Origin: Streptomyces sp. HUAS MG91
GTDB lineage: Bacteria; Actinomycetota; Actinomycetes; Streptomycetales; Streptomycetaceae
Direction: 5' to 3'
Length of the DNA stretch: 64,000 nucleotides
Assembly (NCBI RefSeq): GCF_040529335.1
Contig: NZ_CP159534.1
Location: 6,510,001-6,574,000, forward strand
Below the pieces are notes generated by a model. That model saw only the letters and a list, made by a program, of their open reading frames with translations, was not told the DNA's origin and ran no database searches. Shown here in pieces: positions 27,108-36,109 of the stretch; position 1 is the first letter of the stretch, and every line of letters starts with the position of its first letter. The translations under genes were made by a program, and so were the position numbers.

Positions 27108-28661
27108 GTGACCACGCAACCAGACACAGGCCCAGGACAGGGCACGCGCCGCACGACCGGCCTGTTGCGCACCAAGTCCATCGAGCAGTCCATCAAGGAC
27201 ACCGAAGAGCCCGAGCACCGGCTCAAGAAGTCCCTCTCCGCGCTCGACCTCACCGTCTTCGGCGTCGGGGTCGTCATCGGCTCCGGCATCTTCGTCATCA
27301 CCGGCACCGCCGCCACCGACTACGCGGGCCCGGCGGTGACCATCTCCTTCGCCGTCGCCGCCGTCGTCTGCGCCCTGGCCGCGCTCTGCTACGCCGAGTT
27401 CGCCTCGACCGTCCCGGTCGCCGGATCCGCGTACACCTTCGCCTTCGCCTCGCTCGGCGAGTTCCCGGCCTGGATCATCGGCTGGGACCTGATCCTGGAG
27501 CTGGCGCTGGGCTGCGCCACCGTCGCCGTCGGCTGGTCCGGCTACGTCCAGTCGCTCCTCGACAGCTGGGGCATCCCGCTCCCCGAGGCGCTGCGCGGCC
27601 CCGGCGAGGGCCACGGCTTCACCTTCAACCTCGCCGCGTTCCTGCTCGTCCTCGCCGTCATGACGGTCGTCGTCCTCGGCATGAAGCTGTCCGCCTGGGT
27701 CACCTCGGCGGTCGTCGCCGTCAAGGTCACCGTCGTCCTGATCGTGATCGCGGTCGGCGCCTTCTTCATCACCGGCTCCAACTACGACCCGTACATCCCG
27801 CCGAGCAAGCCCACCGAGGGCGGCTCGGGCCTGTCGCAGACGCTCCTCGAAGGAATCGCCGGGTTCACCCCGTCGAACTTCGGCATCATGGGCATCTTCA
27901 CCGCGGCGGCCGTCGTCTTCTTCGCCTTCATCGGCTTCGACGTCGTCGCCACGGCCGCCGAGGAGACCCGCAACCCGAAGAAGGACGTGCCGCTCGGCAT
28001 CCTCGGCTCGCTCGCCATCTGCACCGTCCTGTACTGCGCCGTCGCCTTCGTCGTCACCGGCATGCAGAACTACAAGAAGCTCGACCCGGAGGCGCCGCTC
28101 GCCGAGGCGTTCAAGGCGGTCGGCCACCCGTTCTGGGCGGGCGTCATCTCCTTCGGCGCGGTCGTCGGCCTCACGGTCGTCTGCATGATCCTGCTGCTCG
28201 GCCAGAGCCGGGTCTTCTTCGCGATGAGCCGGGACGGTCTGCTGCCGCCGGTCTTCAGCGCCGTCCACCCCAAGTTCCGTACGCCGTACCGCTCGACGAT
28301 CATCCTCGGGCTGCTCACCGCGCTCGTCGCCGGTTTCGTCTCCCTGACCGAGCTGTCGAAGCTGGTCAACATCGGCACCCTGTTCGCCTTCGTGATCGTC
28401 GCCGTCGGCGTGCTCATCCTGCGCCGCACCCGGCCCGATCTGCCGCGCGCCTTCCGGGCCCCGTGGGTGCCCGTGCTGCCGATCGCGTCGGTGGCGTGCT
28501 CGGTGTGGCTGATGCTGAACCTGTCGGTGGAGACCTGGCTGCGGTTCGCGGTCTGGATGGTCGTCGGCGTGATCATCTACTTCGCCTACGGGCGACGCCA
28601 CAGCCGCGCCGCGGAGGGCGCGGAGACCGCGGGAGCCTCAGGGGGCGGCAACTCCCGGTAA
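27108..28661 (+). CDS. Amino-acid permease, APC superfamily (cationic amino-acid transporter type)
   Basis: This 517-residue transporter has about 12 membrane helices. The first helix contains LTVFGVGVVIGSGIFVITG, the APC substrate-binding GSGIF motif (about residues 50-68). The segment FIGFDVVATAAEETRNPKKD is the conserved loop of the CAT/YfnA branch, with the acidic EE and the RNPxKD motif. The tail is Ala/Gly-rich and polar. I chose the GTG at 27108, seven bases after GGAGG; ATG at 27102 is too close to that site. The substrate (cationic or branched-chain amino acid, polyamine) cannot be fixed from sequence. The gene is flanked by hairpins and looks monocistronic. Confidence 0.9.
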   Translation: MTTQPDTGPGQGTRRTTGLLRTKSIEQSIKDTEEPEHRLKKSLSALDLTVFGVGVVIGSGIFVITGTAATDYAGPAVTISFAVAAVVCALAALCYAEFASTVPVAGSAYTFAFASLGEFPAWIIGWDLILELALGCATVAVGWSGYVQSLLDSWGIPLPEALRGPGEGHGFTFNLAAFLLVLAVMTVVVLGMKLSAWVTSAVVAVKVTVVLIVIAVGAFFITGSNYDPYIPPSKPTEGGSGLSQTLLEGIAGFTPSNFGIMGIFTAAAVVFFAFIGFDVVATAAEETRNPKKDVPLGILGSLAICTVLYCAVAFVVTGMQNYKKLDPEAPLAEAFKAVGHPFWAGVISFGAVVGLTVVCMILLLGQSRVFFAMSRDGLLPPVFSAVHPKFRTPYRSTIILGLLTALVAGFVSLTELSKLVNIGTLFAFVIVAVGVLILRRTRPDLPRAFRAPWVPVLPIASVACSVWLMLNLSVETWLRFAVWMVVGVIIYFAYGRRHSRAAEGAETAGASGGGNSR

Positions 28662-28677
28662 CCGGCAATCCCTTGAC

Positions 28678-28719
28678 CCGGCCCCGTATGTCCCGCTTCG
28701 GCAGGGACTGCGGGGCCGG
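28678..28719 (+). terminator. Terminator after the permease
   Basis: CCGGCCCCGTATGTCCC pairs with GGGACTGCGGGGCCGG around a small interior mismatch and a loop containing CTTCGG. It ends just before the start of the next gene, which therefore must have its own, very short or absent, leader. Confidence 0.75.
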
Positions 28720-28733
28720 ATAGTTTGGCGTGC

Positions 28734-30242
28734 ATGCTCACCCAGGCGCCGCATTCGCTACCGTACGTGTCCGACGCCCGCCGAGCCGCCCCGCACCCCG
28801 GCCCCGCCACGAGCCGCCCCGGCTACTGGAGACGCCTGCTCCCGCTGCTCGCCCTGCTCGCCTGCGCCACCCGCGTGCCCTCCTTCGCGCAGCCCCTGTG
28901 GAACCCCGACGAGGGCTATCTCGCCGTCCAGGCACGGATGCTGGCGCACGGCGGCACGCTCTACGAGACGGTCGTCGACCGCAAACCACCGCTCCTGCCC
29001 TGGCTGTACGAGGCGGTGTTCGCCGTCTTCGGATCGCAGTCGCTCACCCCGGTCAAGTGGTGCGCCGTGGCGGCGCAGTTGCTGACGGCGGTGCTGCTCG
29101 CGTCGACCGCGCGGCGCCGCTGGGGCGACGGCGCCGGGCGCACGGCGGGCGTGCTGTACCTCCTGGTCTCCGTCGGGCTCAACCCGGAGGACGCGCAGGC
29201 CGCGACCTTCGAGGTGTTCATGCTGCCGTGGACCGCGGCGGCCGTGTGGTGCGCCGACCGGCGCCGCTGGGGCTGGTGCGGCGCGGCGGTCGCGGGCGCC
29301 TTCCTCACCAAACAGACCGGCGCGGCCGTCCTGGTCCCGGTGGCCTGGACGCTGTGGCGGTGCGGGGCGCCGCGGGCGGACGTGGTGCGGTGCGCGGTGG
29401 GCGTGACGGTGCCGATCCTCGGGGCGGCCTGCGCGACCGACCCGGCCGGTTTCCTGTTCTGGACGGTGACCGGTTCGGGCGCGTACGCCTCCTTCACCGG
29501 CTCCGAACTCCACGTACTCGTACGGGGGTTGGTGAACGCGGCGATCCTCGGCGCGGCCTGCGCCGGAATCCTGCCGCCGGTCGTCCGCGTGCTGCGCATC
29601 GCCCGCACGGGCCACGGCGAGCTGTGGCTCTGGCTCGCCTCGTCGGCCGTGGCCGTCCTGGCCGGCTTCCACTTCTTCGGCCACTACTACCTCCAACTCA
29701 CGCCGCCGCTGGCGCTGTTGGGCACGGCGGCGCTCCAGATCCTGCCGCGCGACCGGCTCGTGCACGCCCTCCTCGTCTCCGTCTGCTGCTGCGGCGTCTT
29801 CGTCGGCTGGGGCCTGCTCGCCGTACGCCCCGACCTCGCCCACGCCCAGCGGGTCGCCGACGCGGTGCGGGCCCGCACCGCACCGCACGACCCGGTCCTG
29901 GTGTGGGGCATGCACCCGGAGACGTACTGGCTGGCCGACCGCACCCCGGCCACCCGCTTCCTGACGGCCGGCCTGCTCACCAACTACAGCGGCGGCCGGG
30001 ACGGCCCACAGGTGGGCGAGCGCTGGGCGGTACCGGGCACCTGGCACACCTTCCACACCGAATTCACGACCCGGCCCCCGGCGCTGGTGGTGGACGACTC
30101 GCGGGGGGATCCGTACGGGGTGGGGCGGGTGGCGTCGCTGCGGCGGATGCTGGGTTCGTACGAAGTGATCGCGCGGGTGGACGGAGCGGTGGTGTACGCC
30201 CCGACCGGCAGCCCTCAGGCGTCAGCCGCCGGTCGCGGGTGA
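28734..30242 (+). CDS. Polytopic membrane glycosyltransferase, GT39/ArnT-like
   Basis: This 502-residue protein has roughly 9-11 hydrophobic helices. Its first extracytoplasmic loop carries PLWNPDEGYLAVQARML, the acidic DE motif of polyprenyl-phosphate-sugar-dependent GT-C enzymes (PMT/ArnT family), followed by VVDRKPPLLPWLYE. The C-terminal 110 residues form a soluble domain with HDPVLVWGMHPETYWLADRT. It should transfer a sugar from a lipid carrier to an acceptor on the outer face of the membrane. Only about 14 bases separate the preceding terminator from the ATG and include TAGTTT, so the message may be leaderless. The last 21 bases overlap the convergent LCP gene. Being next to an LCP ligase and a sialic-acid-type cluster, it may decorate a wall polymer (inference). 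Confidence 0.82.
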   Translation: MLTQAPHSLPYVSDARRAAPHPGPATSRPGYWRRLLPLLALLACATRVPSFAQPLWNPDEGYLAVQARMLAHGGTLYETVVDRKPPLLPWLYEAVFAVFGSQSLTPVKWCAVAAQLLTAVLLASTARRRWGDGAGRTAGVLYLLVSVGLNPEDAQAATFEVFMLPWTAAAVWCADRRRWGWCGAAVAGAFLTKQTGAAVLVPVAWTLWRCGAPRADVVRCAVGVTVPILGAACATDPAGFLFWTVTGSGAYASFTGSELHVLVRGLVNAAILGAACAGILPPVVRVLRIARTGHGELWLWLASSAVAVLAGFHFFGHYYLQLTPPLALLGTAALQILPRDRLVHALLVSVCCCGVFVGWGLLAVRPDLAHAQRVADAVRARTAPHDPVLVWGMHPETYWLADRTPATRFLTAGLLTNYSGGRDGPQVGERWAVPGTWHTFHTEFTTRPPALVVDDSRGDPYGVGRVASLRRMLGSYEVIARVDGAVVYAPTGSPQASAAGRG

Positions 30243-31304
30243 CTTCTTCGCCGACTCGGGGATCGGGGAGTCGGTGCGGATCGCCTTCCACAGGGTGCTC
30301 GCCTGCGGTTCGGCGGCGACCACTCGGTTGGGATCGATCTTGTCGTAGGCGACCGGCAGCATGATCGTCTCCATCGTCTCCGGGTCGACGCCCTGGAGGC
30401 TGCGGCCGAACTCGGCGAGCGCCTTGAGGTTGGCCAGCTTGGAGTCGGTGGTCAGCGACGAGGTGAGGCTGTCCGCGATCTTGTACGTCTTGGTGGGGCT
30501 GCCCAGCAGGTCCTGCTTCTTGATCTCGCTCAGCAGGGCGATCATGAACTGCTGCTGGAGGCCGATGCGGCCGAGGTCGCTGCCGTCACCGATGCCGTGC
30601 CGAGTGCGGACGAAGGCGAGGGACTCGGTGCCGTCCAGCTTGTGGGTGCCCTTGGTCAGTTCGAGCCCGCTGGACTTGTCGTGGATCGCCTGGTCGACGG
30701 TGACGTTCACGCCGCCGATGGCGTCGACGAGGCCCTTGAAGCCCGCGAAGTCGATCTCCATGAAGTGGTCGAGGCGTACCCCGGACATCTTCTCGACGGT
30801 CTTGACCACGCAGGCCGGACCTGCCAGGGAGTACACGGAGTTGAACATCACGCGCTTCGCCGACGGCACGGTCGTGCCGTCGGTCTTGGTGCACTCGGGG
30901 CGGGTGACCAGGGTGTCGCGCGGGATGCTGACGGCGGTGGCCTGCTTGCGGCCCTCGGGTATGTGCATCACCAGGGCGGTGTCCGAGCGGGCGCCCGAGA
31001 CGTTGCCGGTCTTCAGCTTCGCGTTGGCGCCGGCCCGCGAGTCGGAGCCGAGGACCAGCACGTTCGTTCCGCTGGTCGGCAGCTTCTCGGGGCGGTCGGT
31101 GCCGATCGCCTTGTCGAGGTCGACGCCGTCGATGTTGCCGTTGAGGTTGCTGTAGAGCCAGTAGCCCGTGCCACCCGCGATGAGCACCAGGGCCAGCAGC
31201 CCGAAGACGACCCAGCGCAGCATGCGACGGCGCGGCCGGCGCGCACGTTCCTTTCGCCGGTGCCCGGAACGACGGGAAGGGGAAGCGTCGGTGTCGGAGC
31301 TCAT
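30222..31304 (-). CDS. LytR-CpsA-Psr (LCP) family cell-wall ligase
   Basis: This 360-residue protein has a basic cytoplasmic N-terminus (RRSGHRRKERARRPRRRMLR), one membrane anchor (WVVFGLLALVLIAGGTGYWL), then the extracellular LCP domain. Conserved elements are TNVLVLGSDSRAG, ARSDTALVMHIPEG, SIPRDTLV and FVRTRHGIGDGSDLGRIGLQ, which supply the Asp/Arg residues that bind the polyprenyl pyrophosphate. LCP enzymes transfer anionic glycopolymers from a lipid carrier to peptidoglycan, or in mycobacteria arabinogalactan. It is divergent from the nonulosonate cluster that starts at 31761, so it is a good candidate for the step that anchors that polymer. A promoter-like -10 lies about 130 bases upstream. 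Confidence 0.93.
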   Translation of the reverse strand: MSSDTDASPSRRSGHRRKERARRPRRRMLRWVVFGLLALVLIAGGTGYWLYSNLNGNIDGVDLDKAIGTDRPEKLPTSGTNVLVLGSDSRAGANAKLKTGNVSGARSDTALVMHIPEGRKQATAVSIPRDTLVTRPECTKTDGTTVPSAKRVMFNSVYSLAGPACVVKTVEKMSGVRLDHFMEIDFAGFKGLVDAIGGVNVTVDQAIHDKSSGLELTKGTHKLDGTESLAFVRTRHGIGDGSDLGRIGLQQQFMIALLSEIKKQDLLGSPTKTYKIADSLTSSLTTDSKLANLKALAEFGRSLQGVDPETMETIMLPVAYDKIDPNRVVAAEPQASTLWKAIRTDSPIPESAKKSPATGG

Positions 31305-31760
31305 CTCGCTCAATCCTCTGTACCTGAGTGCCCGGCGGTGGTCGAGGACCGGGCAGGGATGAACAGTGTGCTGATGCCGTGAGCGGTGGGGCGCTTCCAT
31401 GGCGCGGTCGTGATCGACCGGACTGGTGCCTGAAAACTATAGACGCGTCGTCAAGAGACGTTCACAAGAGGCAACAGAACGCCCAGGAGTATTCACGACG
31501 TGTGATGTGACCTCGGCAACTGCATCCCAAAGTGCGTCAAATCGGATATTTGGTCGACCACTGTCTGGACAAAGTAATGAATCAGGTGTGAATATTCGGT
31601 GCAGCCGTTCTACATGCAAGTTGTTGTGCCGGTTACGCCTGGGGGGGCGGTGTTGGACAACAAGGACAGTGTCGTCACGTATGGCTTCGCTGCTCACGTT
31701 GTAGGTCTGCCGACCAGGAGTGTTCCGGTCGGCTCGGAGACACTGATTTGAGGCACACAG
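31305..31760. other. Divergent regulatory region of the wall-glycopolymer cluster
   Basis: There is no gene in these 456 bases. The middle part (about 31430-31640) is markedly AT-richer than the flanking genes, which is unusual for this genome. It must contain the promoters of the LCP gene and the GT2 gene, but beyond the -10 noted separately I cannot assign elements. The AT-rich composition could mark strong promoters, silencing by Lsr2-type proteins, or past acquisition of the cluster. Confidence 0.45.
31436..31441 (-). promoter_or_regulatory. Candidate -10 element for the LCP gene
   Basis: On the minus strand TATAGT lies 17 bases after TGAACG, giving a vegetative-type promoter that would start transcription about 125 bases before the LCP start codon. 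The -35 match is weak, so the assignment is tentative. Confidence 0.35.
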
Positions 31761-32831
31761 ATGAAGCTCTCCGTTGTCGTGCCGATGTACAACGTACGGG
31801 ACTACTGCGTGACCACCCTCAAGTCCCTTGCGTTCAACGCTCGTCAGGACTTCGAGTTCATCGTGATGGACGACAGCTCCACCGACGGCACCTTCGAACT
31901 CCTGCAGCGTGAGATCCGCAAGGTCCCCGGCGGTTCGCTCTACCGGACGCCGAAGAACTCCGGGATCTCCGCCACTCGTAACGCGGGCCTGCGGATGGCC
32001 AGGGGCCAGTACGTGGCCTTCCTGGACGGTGACGACTGGTTCGCACCCGGCTACCTGAGCCGTCTGGTGGCGGCGATCGACCACTTCGGCGTCGACTTCG
32101 TGCGCACCGACCACATACGGGTGGTCGGCAAGAAGCGGGAGGTCGTGCGCTCTCCTCAGGCGGTGCGCAACACCCCGCTGCGGCCGATCGAGTCGATCAT
32201 GCCGGCGGACGCCTCGACCATGATCGACTATCCGTTGGTGTGGGCCGGTATCTTCAACCGCGAGGTGCTCGCCCGCCGCAACCTGCTGTTCTTCGACGAG
32301 AAGCTGCGCACCGCCGAGGACCGTATGTGGACCTGGCGGCTGCACCTCAACACGGACTCCTACGTCGCCGTCGACCTGGCGGGGCTGTTCTACCGGCGTG
32401 ATGTCAGCACGTCGCTCACCCGCATCCCGGACGAGCGCCAGCTCGACTTCATCCCCTGCTTCGACCAGGTGGTCCAGGAAGTGGCGGGCCATCAGTACGG
32501 CCGCCAGATCATGCCCAAGGTGATCCGCACCTACTGCGCCATGATGGCGATCCATCTGGACCGGGCCGACACGTACGAGGACGACGTCCGGGCGCTGCTC
32601 AAGAGCCGGACGGCCCGGGCGCTCGACCGTCTGCCGCAGCCCCTGCTGGAACAGACCCTGGACGAGATGGGCGAGCGCCGGGCGAAGCTGATCAACGCCG
32701 TGCGCGACCTGGGCGGTGAGGACGCCGACGTGCAGTACCTGCACGACGCCGACCGACCGCCGTCCCGGCGTGCCCGGAACGCCGAGCCGGCCCGACGGCC
32801 CGCGTCCCAGGCCTACGGTGTCACCGCCTGA
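31761..32831 (+). CDS. GT2-family glycosyltransferase
   Basis: This 356-residue GT-A enzyme opens directly with the nucleotide-sugar-binding strand MKLSVVVPMYNVRDYCVTTL. It contains the acidic motif MDDSSTDGTFELL, SGISATRNAGLRMARGQYVA and the DXD signature FLDGDDWF near residue 95. TAEDRMWTWRLH near 190 supplies the probable catalytic base. The last 40 residues are Arg/Pro-rich and disordered-looking. It is the first gene of the nonulosonate-type cluster and overlaps the next gene by one base (TGATG). It probably adds a hexose or HexNAc to the repeat unit or its linker; donor and acceptor are unknown. Confidence 0.92.
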   Translation: MKLSVVVPMYNVRDYCVTTLKSLAFNARQDFEFIVMDDSSTDGTFELLQREIRKVPGGSLYRTPKNSGISATRNAGLRMARGQYVAFLDGDDWFAPGYLSRLVAAIDHFGVDFVRTDHIRVVGKKREVVRSPQAVRNTPLRPIESIMPADASTMIDYPLVWAGIFNREVLARRNLLFFDEKLRTAEDRMWTWRLHLNTDSYVAVDLAGLFYRRDVSTSLTRIPDERQLDFIPCFDQVVQEVAGHQYGRQIMPKVIRTYCAMMAIHLDRADTYEDDVRALLKSRTARALDRLPQPLLEQTLDEMGERRAKLINAVRDLGGEDADVQYLHDADRPPSRRARNAEPARRPASQAYGVTA

Positions 32832-34600
32832 TGTCGACTCAGATATTCGTCGCCTCCACGCTCTACGGCGCCCTCACGCTCTCGGCTGCCATCGACGCCG
32901 GCCAGTTCGGCCCCGCCGCCGGCACCAGGCGGGTGCTCGTGGTGTGCACCAACACGGAGATACCCGAGGTCACGACGCCGCTCGACGCGATGCAGGGATT
33001 CGAGTCGCTGCGCCCCCGCTTCGACCTCGTGGTCTCCTGGAACGACGTGATCTTCCCGTACCACCCCAGCCTCTGGGACCCGCGCACCGAGGACGTGCCC
33101 ATGTGGCGTGAGCTCCTCGGTATCCGCTGGCAGTTGCCCTCGGGACCGATCGAGCTGGTCGTCGAGTCGATCCAGGTCAAACCCGCGCTCACCTTCTGCA
33201 AGATCTTCCGCAACGCGCGCATCACCGTCTACGCCGATGGCCTCATGACCTACGGTCCGACGCGCAATGCGCTCGCACGCGACGTCCACACGCGGATCCG
33301 CCGGACCCTCTACCTCGACCTGATCCCCGGTCTGCGCCCGCTGCTCCTCAGCGAATACGGCGTACCGGGTGAGCCGGTCGACCCCGGGGCCGTGCAGCGT
33401 GTCTTCGCCCAGTTCGGCCAGTCGTGCGGTCCGGCCCTCGCGTCGCTCATTCCCGCCGGCTTCCCGGAGGGACGCAGTGGCGCCGCCATGCTGCTCGGCC
33501 AGTACCTGTCGAGCATCGGCCTGCTGACGGAGGAAGAGGAGGAGCAGCTGCATCTGCGGATGTTCGAGGCCGCCGCCAACCTCGGCTTCACCTCGGTCCT
33601 GTTCAAGCCCCACCCCAGCGCGCCGCAGAGCTTCAGCGACTCCCTGGTCGTCAGGGCCCGCGAACTGAACATCCAGATCGTGGTCCTGGAGACGCCACTG
33701 CTCGCCGAGGCGGTCTTCGGATACCTGCGGCCGGGTGTGGTGATCGGTTGCTTCTCCACGGCTCTGTTCACCGCCCGCGCCGTCTATGGGATTCCCGCCG
33801 CCGCGGTCGGTGCCGCCGAGGTCCTGCGCAAGATGCGGCCCTACCCGAACAGCAACCGCATCCCCGTGACCATCTGCGAGGTCGCGCTGCCCGACGTCGA
33901 GGGCAGTGGCTTCGAGGCCCAGGACCTGCTCGGCGATCCGCGCTGGGTCCAGCAGGAACTGGCCGAGTACATCGCCGCGGTGGGGTACTGCATGCAGCCC
34001 GAGCGCAACCCGCACCTGCGGGACCGCGCCGTCGCCTACGTCGGCCGGGTCCTGCCCCACATGGACGTACGGCCGGTGCTGCACATGCACTTCAAGCCCG
34101 ATCTGCTCTACAAGCTGTCGCTGCCCGGAGCGCCTTCCGACGCCGAATGGCAGGAGATGGAGGCGGAGCGGGCCCGCGAGGGCAAGAAGCGCCGGGGCGG
34201 GCCGATGGTCAAGCCGTCCCAGGAGTCGCTCACGATCGACTCGTTCGTCGAATTCCTCGAAGCGGGTGAGTTCGAGGTGGCGCGCCGTATCGGCGAACAG
34301 ATCCTCAAGGAACGCAAGCCCATGGACGTGCTGGTCGGCATGGCCCGCATCCACATCTGGGAAGACGACTTCGAGAAGGCGAAGGGAATGCTCTCGCGTG
34401 CCGCGATGACCGGCGACGAACGGGCGATGACGTGGATCAAGATCGCTGAGGTCGCCGCCCTGATGGGGCGCGAGGGCAAGCAACTGCGCATTTTCGCGGC
34501 GCAGGAGGCTCTGCGTATCAACCCCGAGTCCGCGGCGGCGGCCCGGCTCGTCACCGCGCGGGGGGCACGCAGGATGGCGAAGTCGATGGCCCCGGGCTGA
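32831..34600 (+). CDS. Polysialyltransferase-family protein (POLYSIA-like) with C-terminal extension
   Basis: This 589-residue protein has an N-terminal segment (TQIFVASTLYGALTLSAAID) and central motifs that resemble bacterial alpha-2,8-polysialyltransferases: FTSVLFKPHPSAPQSF (the HP motif needed for CMP-sialate use) around residue 260 and GVVIGCFSTALFTARAVYGI (the Ser-Thr motif) near 305. After about residue 440 there is a Lys/Arg/Glu-rich hinge and a helical, TPR-like C-terminal region (EFEVARRIGEQILKERKPMD, then repeated helix pairs) not found in the short enzymes. It is coupled to the upstream GT2 gene. With CMP-nonulosonate synthesis encoded downstream, it is the best candidate for the polymerase of a Kdn or sialic-type chain. 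Confidence 0.82.
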   Translation: MSTQIFVASTLYGALTLSAAIDAGQFGPAAGTRRVLVVCTNTEIPEVTTPLDAMQGFESLRPRFDLVVSWNDVIFPYHPSLWDPRTEDVPMWRELLGIRWQLPSGPIELVVESIQVKPALTFCKIFRNARITVYADGLMTYGPTRNALARDVHTRIRRTLYLDLIPGLRPLLLSEYGVPGEPVDPGAVQRVFAQFGQSCGPALASLIPAGFPEGRSGAAMLLGQYLSSIGLLTEEEEEQLHLRMFEAAANLGFTSVLFKPHPSAPQSFSDSLVVRARELNIQIVVLETPLLAEAVFGYLRPGVVIGCFSTALFTARAVYGIPAAAVGAAEVLRKMRPYPNSNRIPVTICEVALPDVEGSGFEAQDLLGDPRWVQQELAEYIAAVGYCMQPERNPHLRDRAVAYVGRVLPHMDVRPVLHMHFKPDLLYKLSLPGAPSDAEWQEMEAERAREGKKRRGGPMVKPSQESLTIDSFVEFLEAGEFEVARRIGEQILKERKPMDVLVGMARIHIWEDDFEKAKGMLSRAAMTGDERAMTWIKIAEVAALMGREGKQLRIFAAQEALRINPESAAAARLVTARGARRMAKSMAPG

Positions 34601-34710
34601 CCCGCGTGGCTGTGCCTGGCGCTACCGATGCCCGGTCGCAGAACCGTTCGTGCAGGGTCGCCCGTCAAACCGGCGGGACGACACCGAGCTGAGAAGGAAT
34701 GACACAGGCG

Positions 34711-35994
34711 ATGCGTATCCACGTACTCGCCGACTCCGACACCCGATGGAAGTGGGGTGGGGAGTTGGCACAACGGCTCCACCCCCGTCCCTGGGTGCAC
34801 GCACACATGCTCAACGGCAGGGCCACGCCCACCGCGCGGCAGATGGCCGAAGTGGGCATCGAGCCCGCCGCGGTGACCCAGTCGTCCGTGAGCGAGTTCG
34901 TGAACAGCCCTGAACTCGCCCAGGCCGACGTGCTGATCGTGGGCTCCGTCGGCGGCACCACACAGGCGGTGCTCCACGGTCTGGCCCGCGCCTTCGAAGG
35001 CGCCCAGCACCGCCCGGTCCTGGTGACCGGTTACGTGGGCGTCGTCTACGAGAATCTGACGGACGGTCTGCTGTTGCGCGCGGGCGCTGACGTGGTGCTG
35101 GCCAACAGCCCCTTCGACGCCCGCAGGTTCCGGGAGATCTACCGGGGCCTGGACATCGACGACAGCTGCGTGGTCCAGACGGCGCTGCCCTTCTTCGCCG
35201 ACCAGCAGTACGACCCGCTGCGCACCGGAGCGACCCATCCGTTCACGGTCACCTTTGCCGTGCAGCCTTCCGTGCCCGAGGACCGCGACGGACGGATCTA
35301 CGTCCTGCGTCGGGCCATTCAGCACGCCCGGCTGCGGCCCGGCCGCGAAGTGCTGATCAAGCTGCGCTCCAAGCCGGGCGAACAGACCACTCACATCGAG
35401 CCCTACCACTACCAGACGCTCGCCGAGCAGCTGGGTGAGCCGCTGCCCCCCAACCTGCAGTTCGTCTACGGCAACATGGCCGAGGTGCTCGACCGCACCG
35501 ACCTGCTGGTGACGGTCAGTTCCACGGCGGCGCTCGAATCGATGCACCGCGGCATTCCCACGGTGATCCTCAGCGACCTCGGAGTCCGCGAGCCGCACGG
35601 CAACCACTACTTCACCGGGTCGGGCTGCGTCGCCTCCTGGAACGAGATCGACGAAGGCGCACAGCCCTTCGCCCATCCCGGCTGGCTGGAGGAGCAGGGC
35701 ATCCTGGCCCGGGATCCGTACGCTCAACTGCGCGAGCGCGTCGAGCAGTTGACGCGGCGGCAGCTGCCGCCGATCCGGCCGTACTACACCATGCAGAACG
35801 CCGCGGGCTATCTGCCCCGGCTCCTGGCCAGGCGAGGCCTGGCCCCCGACGGTATTCCGCTGCCCCACTCAGCGGGTGCCGACGGCCGACGCCCCGGCCT
35901 GATGGCCCGAACGTCACGGAAGGCGCTTCGCCGCGCCTACCGGTTCGGGGTGCAGAACGTGGCGCCGAAGATTCAGCGGTGGGGCGGGCTCTGA
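34711..35994 (+). CDS. DUF6716-type putative glycosyltransferase
   Basis: This 427-residue protein begins MRIHVLADSDTRWKWGGELA, the signature start of a family found beside sialic-acid-type genes in actinobacteria. It has a two-lobed GT-B-like layout: PVLVTGYVGVVYENLTDGLL in the first lobe, and VLIKLRSKPGEQTTHIEPYH with LLVTVSSTAALESMHRGIPT in the second. The latter two echo the HP and SST motifs of the polysialyltransferase-like neighbour. The ATG at 34699 is also possible, but GAGAAGG is then one base away; from 34711 it is far, so the start is uncertain by four residues. It probably transfers the activated nonulosonate or a linking sugar, but no member has a biochemical role that I can state. 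Confidence 0.8.
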   Translation: MRIHVLADSDTRWKWGGELAQRLHPRPWVHAHMLNGRATPTARQMAEVGIEPAAVTQSSVSEFVNSPELAQADVLIVGSVGGTTQAVLHGLARAFEGAQHRPVLVTGYVGVVYENLTDGLLLRAGADVVLANSPFDARRFREIYRGLDIDDSCVVQTALPFFADQQYDPLRTGATHPFTVTFAVQPSVPEDRDGRIYVLRRAIQHARLRPGREVLIKLRSKPGEQTTHIEPYHYQTLAEQLGEPLPPNLQFVYGNMAEVLDRTDLLVTVSSTAALESMHRGIPTVILSDLGVREPHGNHYFTGSGCVASWNEIDEGAQPFAHPGWLEEQGILARDPYAQLRERVEQLTRRQLPPIRPYYTMQNAAGYLPRLLARRGLAPDGIPLPHSAGADGRRPGLMARTSRKALRRAYRFGVQNVAPKIQRWGGL

Positions 35995-36109
35995 GACCGG
36001 GCCCGACCCTCTCCTCCCTCGCCTTCCCCCCTCACCTCAGCCTGTCCGGGCACAGCAGCACGCTGCGCGTCCCCGGATGCTCCCGTCTTTTCCCACCACG
36101 AGGTATGTC

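Noticed and set aside
27054..28601. 515-codon minus-strand frame opposite the amino-acid permease
   Set aside because: Composition is Asp/Glu/Arg/Gly repeats, the complement of a hydrophobic permease; no domain.
31620..31700. Possible riboswitch or structured leader before the GT2 gene
   Set aside because: A G-run (GGGGGGGCGG) and AT-rich flanks are present, but I could not build a convincing conserved fold or match to a known riboswitch class.
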